DNA of 64,000 nt, from NCBI GenBank assembly GCA_963736975.1, contig CAVTQY010000001.1, positions 3,596,001 to 3,660,000 of the forward strand, written 5' to 3'. Below, in pieces: positions 26,565 to 35,725 of this stretch (position 1 is the first letter of the stretch; each line of letters begins with the position of its first letter). The notes under the pieces were generated by a model. That model ran no database searches. It was given only the letters and a program-made list of their open reading frames with translations, and had not been told where the DNA came from. This DNA is from CAVTQY01 sp963736975 (lineage in GTDB: Bacteria > Pseudomonadota > Alphaproteobacteria > Acetobacterales > Acetobacteraceae). The position numbers were made by a program, and so were the translations under genes.

Positions 26565-27631
26565 GCACGGCCGTGCGCCCGGTGCTGATCACCGGCGGCG
26601 CCGGTTTCATCGGCTGCAACCTGGCCGACCGGTTGGCTCGCGAGGGGCGGAACGTCCTGATCTACGATGCGCTTCTCCGATCCGGCGTCGAGGAGAATCT
26701 GGACTGGCTGCGGCAGCGGCATCCGCACCGCATCAGTGCGACGATCGCCGATACCCGCGATAGTGCCACTATACGGGACGCCGCGCGCGACGCTTCGGCG
26801 GTGTTTCACCTGGCGGCGCAGGTCGCGGTCACGACCAGCCTGGCTGATCCGTTGGATGATTTCGAAACCAACGTGGGTGGCACACTGGCGTTGCTGGAGG
26901 CGTTGCGCCGGCGCCGTGATCCGCCACCGGTCGTGTTCGCCAGCACGAACAAAGTCTATGGCGACCTGCGCGACATCGTGCTGGAGGATGACGGCACGGC
27001 GTATCGACCGGCGGATCCGGCGCTGCGCCGCTGGGGCGTGGACGAGACGCGGCCGCTGGATTTCCACACCCCGTATGGCTGCTCGAAAGGGGCGGCGGAT
27101 CAGTATGTACTGGATTACGCGCGCAGCTTCGGCATCCCCACCGCTGTGCTGCGCATGAGCTGCATCTACGGGCGGCGGCAGCGGGGCACCGAGGACCAGG
27201 GCTGGGTCGCGCATTTCCTGCTGCGCGCCCTGGCGCGCGAGCCGATCGTGATTTACGGCGATGGGCGGCAGGTGCGCGACATTCTGTGGGTGGACGATGC
27301 GGTCGATGCCTATATCGCCGCGTGGGCGCGAATGGACCGGGTGCGCGGGCGGGCCTTCAACCTGGGCGGTGGCCCGGCAAATGCGGTCAGCCTGGTGCAG
27401 GTGATCGCCGAGATCGGGGACATCCTCGGCTATCGACCGGACGTGCGGTTCGACGCTTGGCGCGCCGGGGACCAGCGTTATTTCGTGGCTGACCGCCGGC
27501 GCGTGAGCGCCGCGCTGGACCTGCCGACGCCGGTGCCGTGGCGCGAGGGGATGCGGATGCTGGCCGGATCGTTGCAGGAGCCAAGCCGCGCCCGCCACGC
27601 AGCGGCTGAGATGATCGGGGCAGGGTCGTGA
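26561..27631 (+). CDS. NAD-dependent epimerase, CDP-paratose/tyvelose-epimerase-like
   Basis: A 356-residue extended SDR. TGGAGFIG at residues 11-18, VVFASTNKVYGD, and YGCSKGAAD (YxxxK) are visible. The combination of N-K-V-Y-G after the serine strand, RMSCIYG, and the loop around RQRGTEDQGWVAHF is characteristic of the CDP-tyvelose/paratose 2-epimerase group. It presumably inverts one hydroxyl of a nucleotide sugar or reshapes an unusual sugar for this cassette. Coupled by ATGA to the preceding gene; the following radical SAM gene starts with GTG inside its stop. Confidence 0.9.
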   Translation: MSTAVRPVLITGGAGFIGCNLADRLAREGRNVLIYDALLRSGVEENLDWLRQRHPHRISATIADTRDSATIRDAARDASAVFHLAAQVAVTTSLADPLDDFETNVGGTLALLEALRRRRDPPPVVFASTNKVYGDLRDIVLEDDGTAYRPADPALRRWGVDETRPLDFHTPYGCSKGAADQYVLDYARSFGIPTAVLRMSCIYGRRQRGTEDQGWVAHFLLRALAREPIVIYGDGRQVRDILWVDDAVDAYIAAWARMDRVRGRAFNLGGGPANAVSLVQVIAEIGDILGYRPDVRFDAWRAGDQRYFVADRRRVSAALDLPTPVPWREGMRMLAGSLQEPSRARHAAAEMIGAGS

Positions 27632-28917
27632 GGGTTGCACTGGTAAATCCGCTCTGGGATTTTACCGGCAGCATCTATTTCGGCTGCCGCGAGCCGCATC
27701 TGCCGCTGGAGCTTGGCTACGCCAAGGCGTTGCTGCAGCGGGACGGACACGAGGCCGCGCTGTTCGACGGCCATTTACGGGACGTGTCGATTCCGGATTT
27801 GGCCAGGGAGATTGTTGCATTCGCGCCCGAGATGACGGTGCTGACCACGGCGCCCACTTATCTGTTCTGGCGCTGCGCGCCGCCCGAGCTGCGCGTCCCG
27901 CGCGCCATGCTGCGGGCAATCGGACAGGATGGCGGGCGGACGGTTGCGGTCGGCCCACATGGGTCCGCCACACCGGCTGCGACGCTGCGCAAGCTGGGCG
28001 TGGATGTGGTCGTGCGCGGCGAATGCGAGGAGGTGATTGCCGCGCTCGCCGCCAATCCGGACAGCGATGTGGCCGGCACCGCGACATGGCGCGACGGCGT
28101 GCCGCGTCTGCATGGCCCGGTGCAGGCGGGGGGGTTCACTAATCTGCCGCCGCTGCACTGGCCCGATGCGTGGATCGCGCGGCATCACCATCACCACCAT
28201 CGCTTCGATAGCGAGCCTGTCGGCCCCGGAGCGGAAGTCGAGGCGTCGCGCGGCTGCCCCTATAGTTGCACCTTCTGCGCCAAGATCGATTTCCGTGACG
28301 ATTACCGGCGGCGGAATTTTTCGATCCTGTTGGACGAGATCGACGGGCTGCTCGATCAGGGCGTGCGATATCTCTACTTCATCGACGAGATTTTCCTGCC
28401 GAACCGGCCTTTGTTGGAGGCGCTGGTCCGGCGTGACGTGGCGTTCGGTGTACAGACGCGGATCGACCTGTGGAAGCCGGAGATGATCGAGCTGCTGGGC
28501 CGCGCCGGTTGCGTCTCCATCGAAGCGGGTGTGGAGAGCCTGACGGAAGCAGGGCGCGACGAACTGGCGAAGAATTGCCGGATGAGCACGGACGAGCTTT
28601 CCGACAGGCTGATCCTGGCGCGCCAACATGTGCCTTTTGTGCAGGCCAACCTGATCGCGATGCCGGCGGACGATACCGAAATGGTGGCACGTTGGCGCGA
28701 GCGGCTGCAGCGGAACGGGGTATGGGCTAACGATCCGGTGCCGCTGTATCCGTATCCGAGCTCTCCCGATTATCGTCGCCTCTGGGGTGAGCCGGACGAT
28801 ACGGCGTGGGAACGGGCGCATGAATACTATCTGCGGCAGTTTCGCCGGTTCAGCGACATCCAGGACGAGGCGCCATTGCCGTTGCGGGAGCTGGAGGCCG
28901 CATGCCTGGCTGGGTGA
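27628..28917 (+). CDS. B12-binding-domain/radical SAM protein
   Basis: A 429-residue protein. The N-terminal 150 residues have the Rossmann-like cobalamin-binding fold (VALVNPLWDF... VLTTAPTYLFW... VAVGPHGSATP) but lack the classic DxHxxG motif. The radical SAM cluster is Cys210, Cys214, Cys217 in RGCPYSCTFC, followed by YLYFIDEIF and SIEAGVESL. It belongs to the class that performs methylations or rearrangements with SAM plus B12; a sugar or cyclitol carbon is the likely target here. I recall a TIGRFAM-type family for such proteins in rhizobial oligosaccharide cassettes but cannot verify that here. A natural six-His run occupies residues 186-191. GTG start, overlapped with the upstream stop. 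Confidence 0.9.
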   Translation: MRVALVNPLWDFTGSIYFGCREPHLPLELGYAKALLQRDGHEAALFDGHLRDVSIPDLAREIVAFAPEMTVLTTAPTYLFWRCAPPELRVPRAMLRAIGQDGGRTVAVGPHGSATPAATLRKLGVDVVVRGECEEVIAALAANPDSDVAGTATWRDGVPRLHGPVQAGGFTNLPPLHWPDAWIARHHHHHHRFDSEPVGPGAEVEASRGCPYSCTFCAKIDFRDDYRRRNFSILLDEIDGLLDQGVRYLYFIDEIFLPNRPLLEALVRRDVAFGVQTRIDLWKPEMIELLGRAGCVSIEAGVESLTEAGRDELAKNCRMSTDELSDRLILARQHVPFVQANLIAMPADDTEMVARWRERLQRNGVWANDPVPLYPYPSSPDYRRLWGEPDDTAWERAHEYYLRQFRRFSDIQDEAPLPLRELEAACLAG

Positions 28918-30011
28918 GTCCGCGCCGCGTGTTCATGACGGCCGACGCGGTGGGCGGTGTGTGGCCCTACACGCTCGACCTGGCGCGGGGGTTTACTGAA
29001 TCCGGCATCGAAGTGATCCTGGCGGTGCTCGGGCCGCCGCCCGACGCGGCGCAGCGGAGCACGCTGCCGGCCGGCGTCGGTTTCATGTGCACGGACCTTC
29101 CGCTGGACTGGACTGCCGCGGCCCCGGCAGACTTGAAGGACGCCAGCCAGCACCTTGCGCGGATCGCTGAGGAGACCGAGGCGGACACCGCGCATCTGCA
29201 TGCGCCGGCGCTGGTCGGACACGCATCTTGGTCGATGCCGGTCGTCGCCGTAGCGCATTCCTGCGTTGGCACGTGGTGGCGATCGGTTCGATCAGGCCCA
29301 CTGCCGTCGGACCTGGCCTGGCGTCACGAGGCGACCGGGGAGGGGCTGCACCGCGCCGATGCGGCGATCGCACCGTCGCACGCCTTTGCCGGGTTGCTAC
29401 GCGAGGCCCATGGCACGGGGTTCGGCATTCGCGTGGTGCATAACGGCCGGCGGCGCATGATCGGTGTCGACGCGAAGCAGGATCGTAGCCCCATGGTGCT
29501 TACCGCGGGCCGGTTGTGGGATGACGGCAAAAACATCGCGCTTCTGGATGAGTGCGCGCGCTTGCTGGAGGCGCCAGTGGTCGCCGCCGGGCCGCTGCAC
29601 GGGCCGGATGGTATCGCCCGTTCCTTTCCCAATTTGTGCACTCCGGGCGTGCTGAGCGAAGCCGAACTGCAGGCACTCTATGCATGCGCGAGCCTCTTCG
29701 TCTCTACCGCGCTGTATGAACCGTTCGGCCTCGCAGTCCTGGAAGCGGCGATGGCCGGCTTGCCCTTGGTTCTGTCGGATATCGCGAGCTTCCGCGAGTT
29801 GTGGGAAGGCGCGGCGGTGTTCTGCCCGCCGCGCGACGCGCATGCCTTTGCGTCTGCCGTCCGGGACCTGTTGAACCAGCCCGAGCAGCGTGCCGCGCTT
29901 GGCACCGCCGCCGCGTCACGGGCGCGGCGCTACACCGCCGAGCGCATGGCCGCCGCCACGCTCGCCGTGCACCGGGACGCATTGGCGCAGCGCTCGCGAC
30001 AGGCGGCCTGA
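28902..30011 (+). CDS. Glycosyltransferase family 4 protein
   Basis: A 369-residue GT-B glycosyltransferase. The N-domain begins FMTADAVGGVWPYTLDLARG, the acceptor-side glycine loop of GT4 enzymes. The C-domain carries VVHNGRR, VLTAGRLWDDGKN and the donor-binding EX7E stretch YEPFGLAVLEAAMAGLPLV. It transfers a sugar from a nucleotide donor in the cytoplasm. The start overlaps the radical SAM gene by 16 bases, so the two are co-expressed. With inositol-phosphate synthase in the same operon, an inositol-phosphate acceptor is possible, as for MshA of mycothiol synthesis, but this is speculation. Confidence 0.93.
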   Translation: MPGWVSPRRVFMTADAVGGVWPYTLDLARGFTESGIEVILAVLGPPPDAAQRSTLPAGVGFMCTDLPLDWTAAAPADLKDASQHLARIAEETEADTAHLHAPALVGHASWSMPVVAVAHSCVGTWWRSVRSGPLPSDLAWRHEATGEGLHRADAAIAPSHAFAGLLREAHGTGFGIRVVHNGRRRMIGVDAKQDRSPMVLTAGRLWDDGKNIALLDECARLLEAPVVAAGPLHGPDGIARSFPNLCTPGVLSEAELQALYACASLFVSTALYEPFGLAVLEAAMAGLPLVLSDIASFRELWEGAAVFCPPRDAHAFASAVRDLLNQPEQRAALGTAAASRARRYTAERMAAATLAVHRDALAQRSRQAA

Positions 30012-30022
30012 GGGACGCGGCC

Positions 30023-31117
30023 ATGCGCGTGCTCTATTTCACACATTCGCTGCGGTCCTGCTGGAATCATGGCAACGCGCATTTCCTGCGCGGCGTGTTG
30101 AAAGAGCTGCTCGTTCGCGGGCACGACGTTCAGGCTCTTGAGCCGGAGGACGCCTGGAGCGCAACCAACCTGGTCGCCGACCAGGGCATAGCTGCCCTGG
30201 ACCGCTTCCAGCAGCAACATCCCGCCGTGGCCCCGGTCGTTTATGCGCCGACCAGCGATTTGTCACCGGCGGTCGATGGCGCCGATCTGGTGCTCGTGCA
30301 CGAATGGAACGAGCCGGGGCTGATCGCGGCGCTCGGGCGTTTGCGGCGGGACGCGCGGTTCGTTCTGCTGTTCCACGACACTCATCACCGAGCCGTCAGC
30401 GATCCGGCATTCTTCGATCGGCTGGACCTGGCCGGCTATGACGGCGTGCTGGCGTTCGGCGAATCGCTGGCGCGCATCTACCGTGCGCGCGGCTGGCGTG
30501 TTTTCGTTTGGCACGAAGCGGCGGATACCACCTTGTTCCGGCCGCCCACGCAGGAACCGGAGCGGTCCGGCCTGGTATGGATCGGCAACTGGGGCGACGG
30601 TGAACGCAGCGAGGAGTTGCGCACTGATCTGCTTGAGCCGAGTCGCGATCTGAGCATCCCGCTGGACATGTACGGCGTGCGGTATCCGCCGGAAGCTCTC
30701 GCCGCTCTTGCCGCGCACGGCGCCCGTTATCGCGGATGGATCGCCAACGCCGATGTGCCGGCCTGTTTCGCGCGGCACATGGCGACGGTGCATGTGCCCC
30801 GGCGGTTCTACGTCGAGACGTTGCCGGGAATACCCACGATCCGTGTATTCGAGGCGCTGGCCTGCGGCATTCCTTTGGTCTGCACGCAATGGGAGGATAC
30901 GGAAGAATTATTCCATCCGGGCCAGGATTATCTCGTCGCACGCTCCGGCGACGAAATGCGCCGGCATCTACAGGCGCTGATGCACGATCCCGGCCTGCGG
31001 AAGTCGCTGGTCGCGCACGGTCTGGCGACGATCGCGCGCCGCCACAGTTGCACCCATCGCGTCGATGAGTTGCTCGCCATCGTCGCGTCCCTTCGCGTCC
31101 CGGCGATTGCGGCATGA
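30023..31117 (+). CDS. CgeB-like glycosyltransferase (1 of 4)
   Basis: A 364-residue glycosyltransferase-like protein of the CgeB/spore-protein-YkvP type. It starts MRVLYFTHSLRSCWNHGNAH and has a GHDVQALEP turn, the N-terminal layout shared with three other proteins of this cassette. The C-terminal half has GLVWIGNWGDGERSEEL, then IPTIRVFEALACGIPLVCT, the donor-binding element of GT-B enzymes. CgeB proteins are thought to decorate surface glycans. ATG at 30023, 11 bases after the GT4 stop; its stop overlaps the next gene by four bases. Confidence 0.88.
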   Translation: MRVLYFTHSLRSCWNHGNAHFLRGVLKELLVRGHDVQALEPEDAWSATNLVADQGIAALDRFQQQHPAVAPVVYAPTSDLSPAVDGADLVLVHEWNEPGLIAALGRLRRDARFVLLFHDTHHRAVSDPAFFDRLDLAGYDGVLAFGESLARIYRARGWRVFVWHEAADTTLFRPPTQEPERSGLVWIGNWGDGERSEELRTDLLEPSRDLSIPLDMYGVRYPPEALAALAAHGARYRGWIANADVPACFARHMATVHVPRRFYVETLPGIPTIRVFEALACGIPLVCTQWEDTEELFHPGQDYLVARSGDEMRRHLQALMHDPGLRKSLVAHGLATIARRHSCTHRVDELLAIVASLRVPAIAA

Positions 31118-32238
31118 ACATCGCATTCTACGGATCGAGCCTGCTGTCGTCCTACTGGAACGGCGCAGCGACCTATTACCGGGGATTGCTCCGCGCCCTG
31201 GCGGCGCTTGGGCACCGGATCACCTTCTACGAGCCTGACGCGTTCGAGCGGCAGCAGCATCGCGATATAGAGCCGCCTGATTGGGCGCGCGTGCGTGTTT
31301 ATCCAGCGACCGAGGACGGTCTGCGCAGCGTCATCGATGAAGCCGGCGCCGCGGATGTGGTGGTGAAGGCGAGCGGCGTTGGCGTATTCGATAACGAGTT
31401 GCTGCGCTGGGTGATGGGGGCGGCGCGTCCGGACGCCGTGCGGATCTTCTGGGATGTCGATGCGCCTGCGACAATCGCGGCGTTGCGCGCCGGCGGGGAA
31501 CCGGTGTTGCGGGATGCGCTGCCCTGGCTCGATCTGGTGCTGACCTATGGCGGCGGCCCGCCGGTTGTGGGGGCTTATCACGCACTGGGCGCCAGGCTGT
31601 GCGTGCCGATCTACAATGCATTGGATCCCACGACCCACTATCCGGTTTCGCCGGTACCGGAATTCGCCGCCGATCTCGCTTTGCTGGCGAACCGGTTGCC
31701 TGACCGGGAAGTCCGGATAGAGGAGTTTTTCCTTCGCCCGGCGGCCATGCTGGCAGGCAGCCGATTTCTGCTGGGCGGAGCCGGCTGGCCGGGTCATGCG
31801 ATGCCGGAGAACGTCCGCGCGATCGGCCATGTGCCGACCGACCAGCACAACGGCTTCAATTGCTCCGCTCTCGCGGTGTTGAACGTGGCGCGCGACAGCA
31901 TGGCGGCGATCGGCTTTTCTCCGGCGACGCGGGTCTTCGAGGCGGCCGGCGCCGCCGCGTGCCTGATCACCGACGCCTGGGAAGGGATCGAGCTGTTTCT
32001 GACACCCGGAGAAGAAATCCTGGTGGCGCGGGATGGCAAAGACGTCGCGGACCATCTCGCCGCATTGAGCAAGACGGAAGCCGCCGCGATCGGCCGGCGC
32101 GCGCAAGCGCGCATTCTTGCCGAGCATACTTATAACCGTCGCGCCGCCGAGGTGGACAGGCTGTTGCGTCAGACCATCGAGCGCAAGCAGGAGGGAGAAG
32201 ACGCGTGGGCAAGCTGCGGGTCGCGATCGTTGGCGTAG
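31114..32238 (+). CDS. CgeB-like glycosyltransferase (2 of 4)
   Basis: A 374-residue relative of the preceding protein. It begins MNIAFYGSSLLSSYWNGAAT and keeps the YYRGLLRALAALGHRITFYEPD segment, very close to the paralogues encoded at 39272 and 40363. The C-terminal donor site reads SPATRVFEAAGAAACLITDAW followed by PGEEILVA. The ATG overlaps the upstream stop (ATGA), and its 3' end overlaps the inositol-phosphate synthase start by 34 bases, so translation is coupled. Sugar and acceptor are unknown. Confidence 0.88.
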   Translation: MNIAFYGSSLLSSYWNGAATYYRGLLRALAALGHRITFYEPDAFERQQHRDIEPPDWARVRVYPATEDGLRSVIDEAGAADVVVKASGVGVFDNELLRWVMGAARPDAVRIFWDVDAPATIAALRAGGEPVLRDALPWLDLVLTYGGGPPVVGAYHALGARLCVPIYNALDPTTHYPVSPVPEFAADLALLANRLPDREVRIEEFFLRPAAMLAGSRFLLGGAGWPGHAMPENVRAIGHVPTDQHNGFNCSALAVLNVARDSMAAIGFSPATRVFEAAGAAACLITDAWEGIELFLTPGEEILVARDGKDVADHLAALSKTEAAAIGRRAQARILAEHTYNRRAAEVDRLLRQTIERKQEGEDAWASCGSRSLA

Positions 32239-33275
32239 GCAACTGCGCATCCTCCCTGGTGCAGGGCGTCGCGTTCTACCGCGATGCGCCGGCAGACCAG
32301 CGCGTTCCCGGCCTGGTGCATGTCGAGCTTGGCGGCTATCACGTGCATGACGTGACTTTCTCCGCCGCGTTCGACGTGGCGCGTGGGAAAGTCGGCAAGG
32401 ATCTGGCCCAGGCAATCTTCGCCGCTCCCAACAACACCGCGAAATTCGCGGAGGTGCCCGCCACGGGCGTCATAGTGCGGCGCGGCCCGACCCTGGACGG
32501 CATCGGTAAATATCTGCGCGATATTGTCGAGGAATCCACCGATCCTCCGGCGAATATTGCCGCGCTGCTGGAAGAGACGCGAACCGATGTGTTGGTGTCC
32601 TATCTGCCGGTCGGCTCCGAAGCCGCGACGCGCTGGTACGCCGAGCAGGCGCTGGCGGCCCGCTGTGCGTTCGTGAACTGCATACCGGTGTTCATTGCCT
32701 CCGATCCGGATTGGCAGAACCGCTTCCGCGAGCGCCGGCTGCCGCTGATCGGGGACGACATCAAGTCGCAGGTTGGGGCAACCATCGTGCATCGCGTGCT
32801 GGCCAACCTGTTCCGCGAGCGTGGGGTGCGGGTGGACCGTACCTACCAGCTTAATTTCGGCGGCAATACCGATTTCCAGAACATGCTCGAACGCGAGCGC
32901 CTGGTGTCCAAGAAAATCTCCAAGACCCGCGCCGTCACCAGCCAGCTCGCTGAGGTCCTGCCGGACGCCGATGTGCATGTCGGGCCGAGCGACCATGTGC
33001 CGTGGCTGACCGACCGGAAATGGTGCTACATCCGGCTGGAAGGCACCACGTTTGGCAATGTGCCGCTCAATTGCGAGGTGAAGCTGGAAGTGTGGGATTC
33101 GCCGAATTCCGCCGGCGTGGTCATCGATGCGGTGCGCTGCGCCAAGCTTGCGCTGGACCGGGGCATCGGCGGGCCGTTGGTGGGGCCGTCCAGCTATTTC
33201 ATGAAAAGCCCGCCGGAACAGTTCACCGATGATGAGGCGCGCCGCCGTACTGAAGCATTCATCCGAGGCGGGTAG
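32205..33275 (+). CDS. ino1: Inositol-3-phosphate synthase
   Basis: A 356-residue NAD-dependent enzyme that converts glucose-6-phosphate to 1D-myo-inositol 3-phosphate. The NAD loop VAIVGVGNCASSLVQGV at the start is diagnostic, as are VSYLPVGSE, LPLIGDDIKSQVGATI, TYQLNFGGNTDF and VGPSDHVPWL. The length is that of the compact actinobacterial/alphaproteobacterial form, not the 500-residue eukaryotic one. GTG start, overlapping the previous gene. Presence of this committed inositol-making step in a glycosyltransferase operon indicates that the cassette product contains or starts from inositol. Confidence 0.95.
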   Translation: MGKLRVAIVGVGNCASSLVQGVAFYRDAPADQRVPGLVHVELGGYHVHDVTFSAAFDVARGKVGKDLAQAIFAAPNNTAKFAEVPATGVIVRRGPTLDGIGKYLRDIVEESTDPPANIAALLEETRTDVLVSYLPVGSEAATRWYAEQALAARCAFVNCIPVFIASDPDWQNRFRERRLPLIGDDIKSQVGATIVHRVLANLFRERGVRVDRTYQLNFGGNTDFQNMLERERLVSKKISKTRAVTSQLAEVLPDADVHVGPSDHVPWLTDRKWCYIRLEGTTFGNVPLNCEVKLEVWDSPNSAGVVIDAVRCAKLALDRGIGGPLVGPSSYFMKSPPEQFTDDEARRRTEAFIRGG

Positions 33276-33277
33276 GG

Positions 33278-33877
33278 GTGGAATCGACAACCAGGTTTCA
33301 TTTGGTACGGCACGGGACGCACGATCTGCTGGGGCATGTACTCGCCGGACGTATGCCCGGGGTGTCACTGAGCGGCACCGGTCGCGGGGAAGCCGAAACG
33401 TTGGCGACGCGCTTTGTCGCGCTGCCGATCGCAGCGGTGATTTCCAGCCCGCGCCCGCGCGCGCTGGAGACGGCGGCGCCGATCGCCGCGCGCCTCGGCC
33501 TCGACATCCTGCATGAAACGGATCTGGACGAGATCGATTTCGGCGATTGGACCGGCATGAGTTTCGAAACCCTGCGGCCGCTGTCGGAGTGGCAGGAGTT
33601 CAACCGCTGCCGTGGACTGGCGCGCGTGCCGAGCGGTGAAACGATGCTGGAGGCGCAGGCCAGGGCGATGCGCGCGATGATGCGACTGCGGCGTTCCTGG
33701 CCCGGCGCCGAGCTGGTGGTTGTCAGCCATGGCGACGTTATCAAGTCGATCCTGGCGTACGTCGTGGGCAGTCCGCTCGAGCTGATGCGGCGCATCGAGA
33801 TCTCGCCTGCCTCGCGCAGTGTGCTGGTGATTGGGGATGAGGACGCGCGGATGGAGGCAGTGAACCTGCCGCCGTGA
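33278..33877 (+). CDS. Histidine phosphatase family protein
   Basis: A 199-residue phosphoglycerate-mutase-like phosphatase. The catalytic RHG motif is in FHLVRHGTHD near residues 8-15; SSPRPRALETA supplies the second phosphate pocket, and VVSHGDVIK the second catalytic His. DEIDFGDWTGM is the family's acid segment. GTG start, two bases after the inositol-phosphate synthase stop, and last gene of the operon. In this position it could remove the phosphate from inositol phosphate or from a glycosyl-inositol phosphate, the role a phosphatase plays in mycothiol synthesis; that is inferred from context only. Confidence 0.9.
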   Translation: MESTTRFHLVRHGTHDLLGHVLAGRMPGVSLSGTGRGEAETLATRFVALPIAAVISSPRPRALETAAPIAARLGLDILHETDLDEIDFGDWTGMSFETLRPLSEWQEFNRCRGLARVPSGETMLEAQARAMRAMMRLRRSWPGAELVVVSHGDVIKSILAYVVGSPLELMRRIEISPASRSVLVIGDEDARMEAVNLPP

Positions 33878-34724
33878 TCACGCGCGGCGCAGCACGAAAG
33901 CCTGCCCGTCCCATAAGGTGAAAGGTGTGACGCCGCTTATCGTCACCTGAAATCCGTGCGGAGCTGCCCAGGTTCCGATATCGGTCGCATCGGCGGCCGG
34001 GTCGTTGCGATAGGACAGGTTCAGGATTGCGAGCCGGCCGCCACGGCGGAGACAATGCGCCGCACCGGCAACGTGCCGTTCGGCAACCGCTGCGCCGGCC
34101 TGAACGAGGTACGGGAAACTGTCCACCGCCAGCACAAGGTCGAAACCGGCCCGCGGGAGGAAATCGAGATCGTGGCCTCGCGTCTGCTCGAACCGCAGCC
34201 CAGGAACCGAGCCATGCCGCTGTTGCGCCGACGCGATCATGCCGGATGAAACATCCAGGCCGAGCACCGTATGTCCGGCCGCCGCCAGCGCCGCCGCGAT
34301 CCGCCCGATGCCGCAACCGAGATCGAGCACCGCATCGTGTGGGCGCAGCACCCCGCTTCGTCGGAGCCAGGAGACGATCTCCTCGGTGCCGGCGTCCAAA
34401 ACGGCCGGGTCGCCGAGGCAATACGCCGCGACGCTGCGCTCGGGCCCTTGCGCCACCGCCGCATCGAACTCCGCGGCGATGCCGGCGATGGCTTCGGCGG
34501 GGGCACGGCCGGTCCGGCTGTGGTCCACCATGGCGGCTTTCGCCAGCCTGTCGATCTCGTGTCCTTTCAATCGCAACAATGCACGCATTGCGCCGGTGCG
34601 CGGCTCGCCGGCGAGTTCGGGCTTCGATCTCTGCGGCCGGCATTCCGCTCAACGCCAACCGTGCGAGCGCGACATAGGGCGAAATGCACCCGGTCACGCA
34701 CAGCGCAACCGCATCGTCGCTCAT
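33878..34724 (-). pseudogene. SAM-dependent methyltransferase, frameshifted
   Basis: The ATG at 34722-34724 overlaps the upstream stop (ATGA), like its neighbours. It opens MSDDAVALCVTGCISPYVAL and reads to AAEIEA. The frame then breaks at the GGG run 34619-34621. Dropping one base joins it to ELAGEPRTGA and on into MRALLRLKGHEIDRL, giving 281 residues ending at 33878. The body has a class-I SAM motif, AVLDLGCGIGRIAAALAAAG, and a typical DLVLAVDSFPYL strand. An alternative is a shorter protein starting at 34588, which would lose the first 45 or so residues but keep the catalytic domain. The target is unknown, probably a sugar. Confidence 0.8.
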
Positions 34725-35725
34725 CGCGGCACCAGACGGCATGCGGCATTACGGCGGGGTTGCGCACCCCAGGCGTATTTGTATGCCTCATCGCCGCGCA
34801 GGAAATGGATCTCCCGCCGACCTTCCGCGATCGCGGCGGCGATGATTTCGCCCAGCAGGATCGATCCCGGACTTTCAAAGGCGAAATCGGTATCGAGGCC
34901 GCTCAGGTACAGCAGCAGGCGATCGTGTCCCGCCGCCAGCGTATAGCAACAGGCGGCAACCCGTCCGTCTATCCGTAGCGCGTGCAACCGCAGCATTCCG
35001 GCTGTCAGCAGGCGCGGTACCGCCTCCCGGTGGAACGCCACGACCGCCGGATCGGCCAGCACGCCCGGCTCGCCGCGCGCCGTCCAGCATCCGGCGTGCA
35101 AGCGGATCAGCGCGCCCAAGATGTCGTGCACGGTCGCCGCCGTCGCCGTCTGCACGACCCAGCCGCCGCGCCGCATCGCGCGGTGCCGGTTCATGCGCAG
35201 CTTTCGGCGCATGTGCGCGGGCAAGACATCGTCGAGCCGCTTCGCAGCGTCCGGAATGAACAGCACGGGGCACGTGTCGGCGTCGTGCCAACTCATGTGC
35301 CATTCGGCCGGCGTCGCGATTCCGCGCAGTGGCGAGCCTGGGGGGATATCCGTCAGATCGCACCGCGTGACGCCACGCCGCCGCGCCGCCTGCAGCGCCA
35401 TGCCGAGCAATTCGGCCGCCGCATCCAGCCCCGGTGCCAGCAGCACATCGAGATAATCGGTGATGCCGATGCCTGTGGGCAGCAACTTCCGTTCAGGCGG
35501 CTCGTCCAGAATGTAGAGCGGCAACAAACCGACGACGTCGCTGCCGTCGTACAGCGCGGTTATGCAAGGCTGGCCGGTGCCGAATGTGCGCCACCAGGGC
35601 AGCAGCCAGCGCGGCGACTGGAACGGCATTGCGCCCGGGATGCGGCGATGCAGGGCCTCCCATGCAGGGGCCAGCGCTTCCAACCCGGCGTCTGTTTCGA
35701 TCAGCTCGCTGCTCAGCAGACTCAT
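34721..35725 (-). CDS. GNAT-type acyltransferase, BioF2-like/FemAB-like
   Basis: A 334-residue protein of the Acetyltransf_6 group (formerly called CelD- or FemAB-like). Landmarks are PFQSPRWLLPWWRTFG near residue 35, LYDGSDVVGLLPLY, MRRKLRMNRHRAMRRGG and the C-terminal DTDFAFESPGSILLGEIIAAA followed by FLRGDEAYKYAWG. Proteins of this group occur in exopolysaccharide and glycolipid clusters and are thought to N- or O-acylate sugars. In this cassette a PIG-L deacetylase could make the free amine it acylates. Start fixed by an ATGA overlap with the GT4 gene upstream. Confidence 0.85.
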   Translation of the reverse strand: MSLLSSELIETDAGLEALAPAWEALHRRIPGAMPFQSPRWLLPWWRTFGTGQPCITALYDGSDVVGLLPLYILDEPPERKLLPTGIGITDYLDVLLAPGLDAAAELLGMALQAARRRGVTRCDLTDIPPGSPLRGIATPAEWHMSWHDADTCPVLFIPDAAKRLDDVLPAHMRRKLRMNRHRAMRRGGWVVQTATAATVHDILGALIRLHAGCWTARGEPGVLADPAVVAFHREAVPRLLTAGMLRLHALRIDGRVAACCYTLAAGHDRLLLYLSGLDTDFAFESPGSILLGEIIAAAIAEGRREIHFLRGDEAYKYAWGAQPRRNAACRLVPR

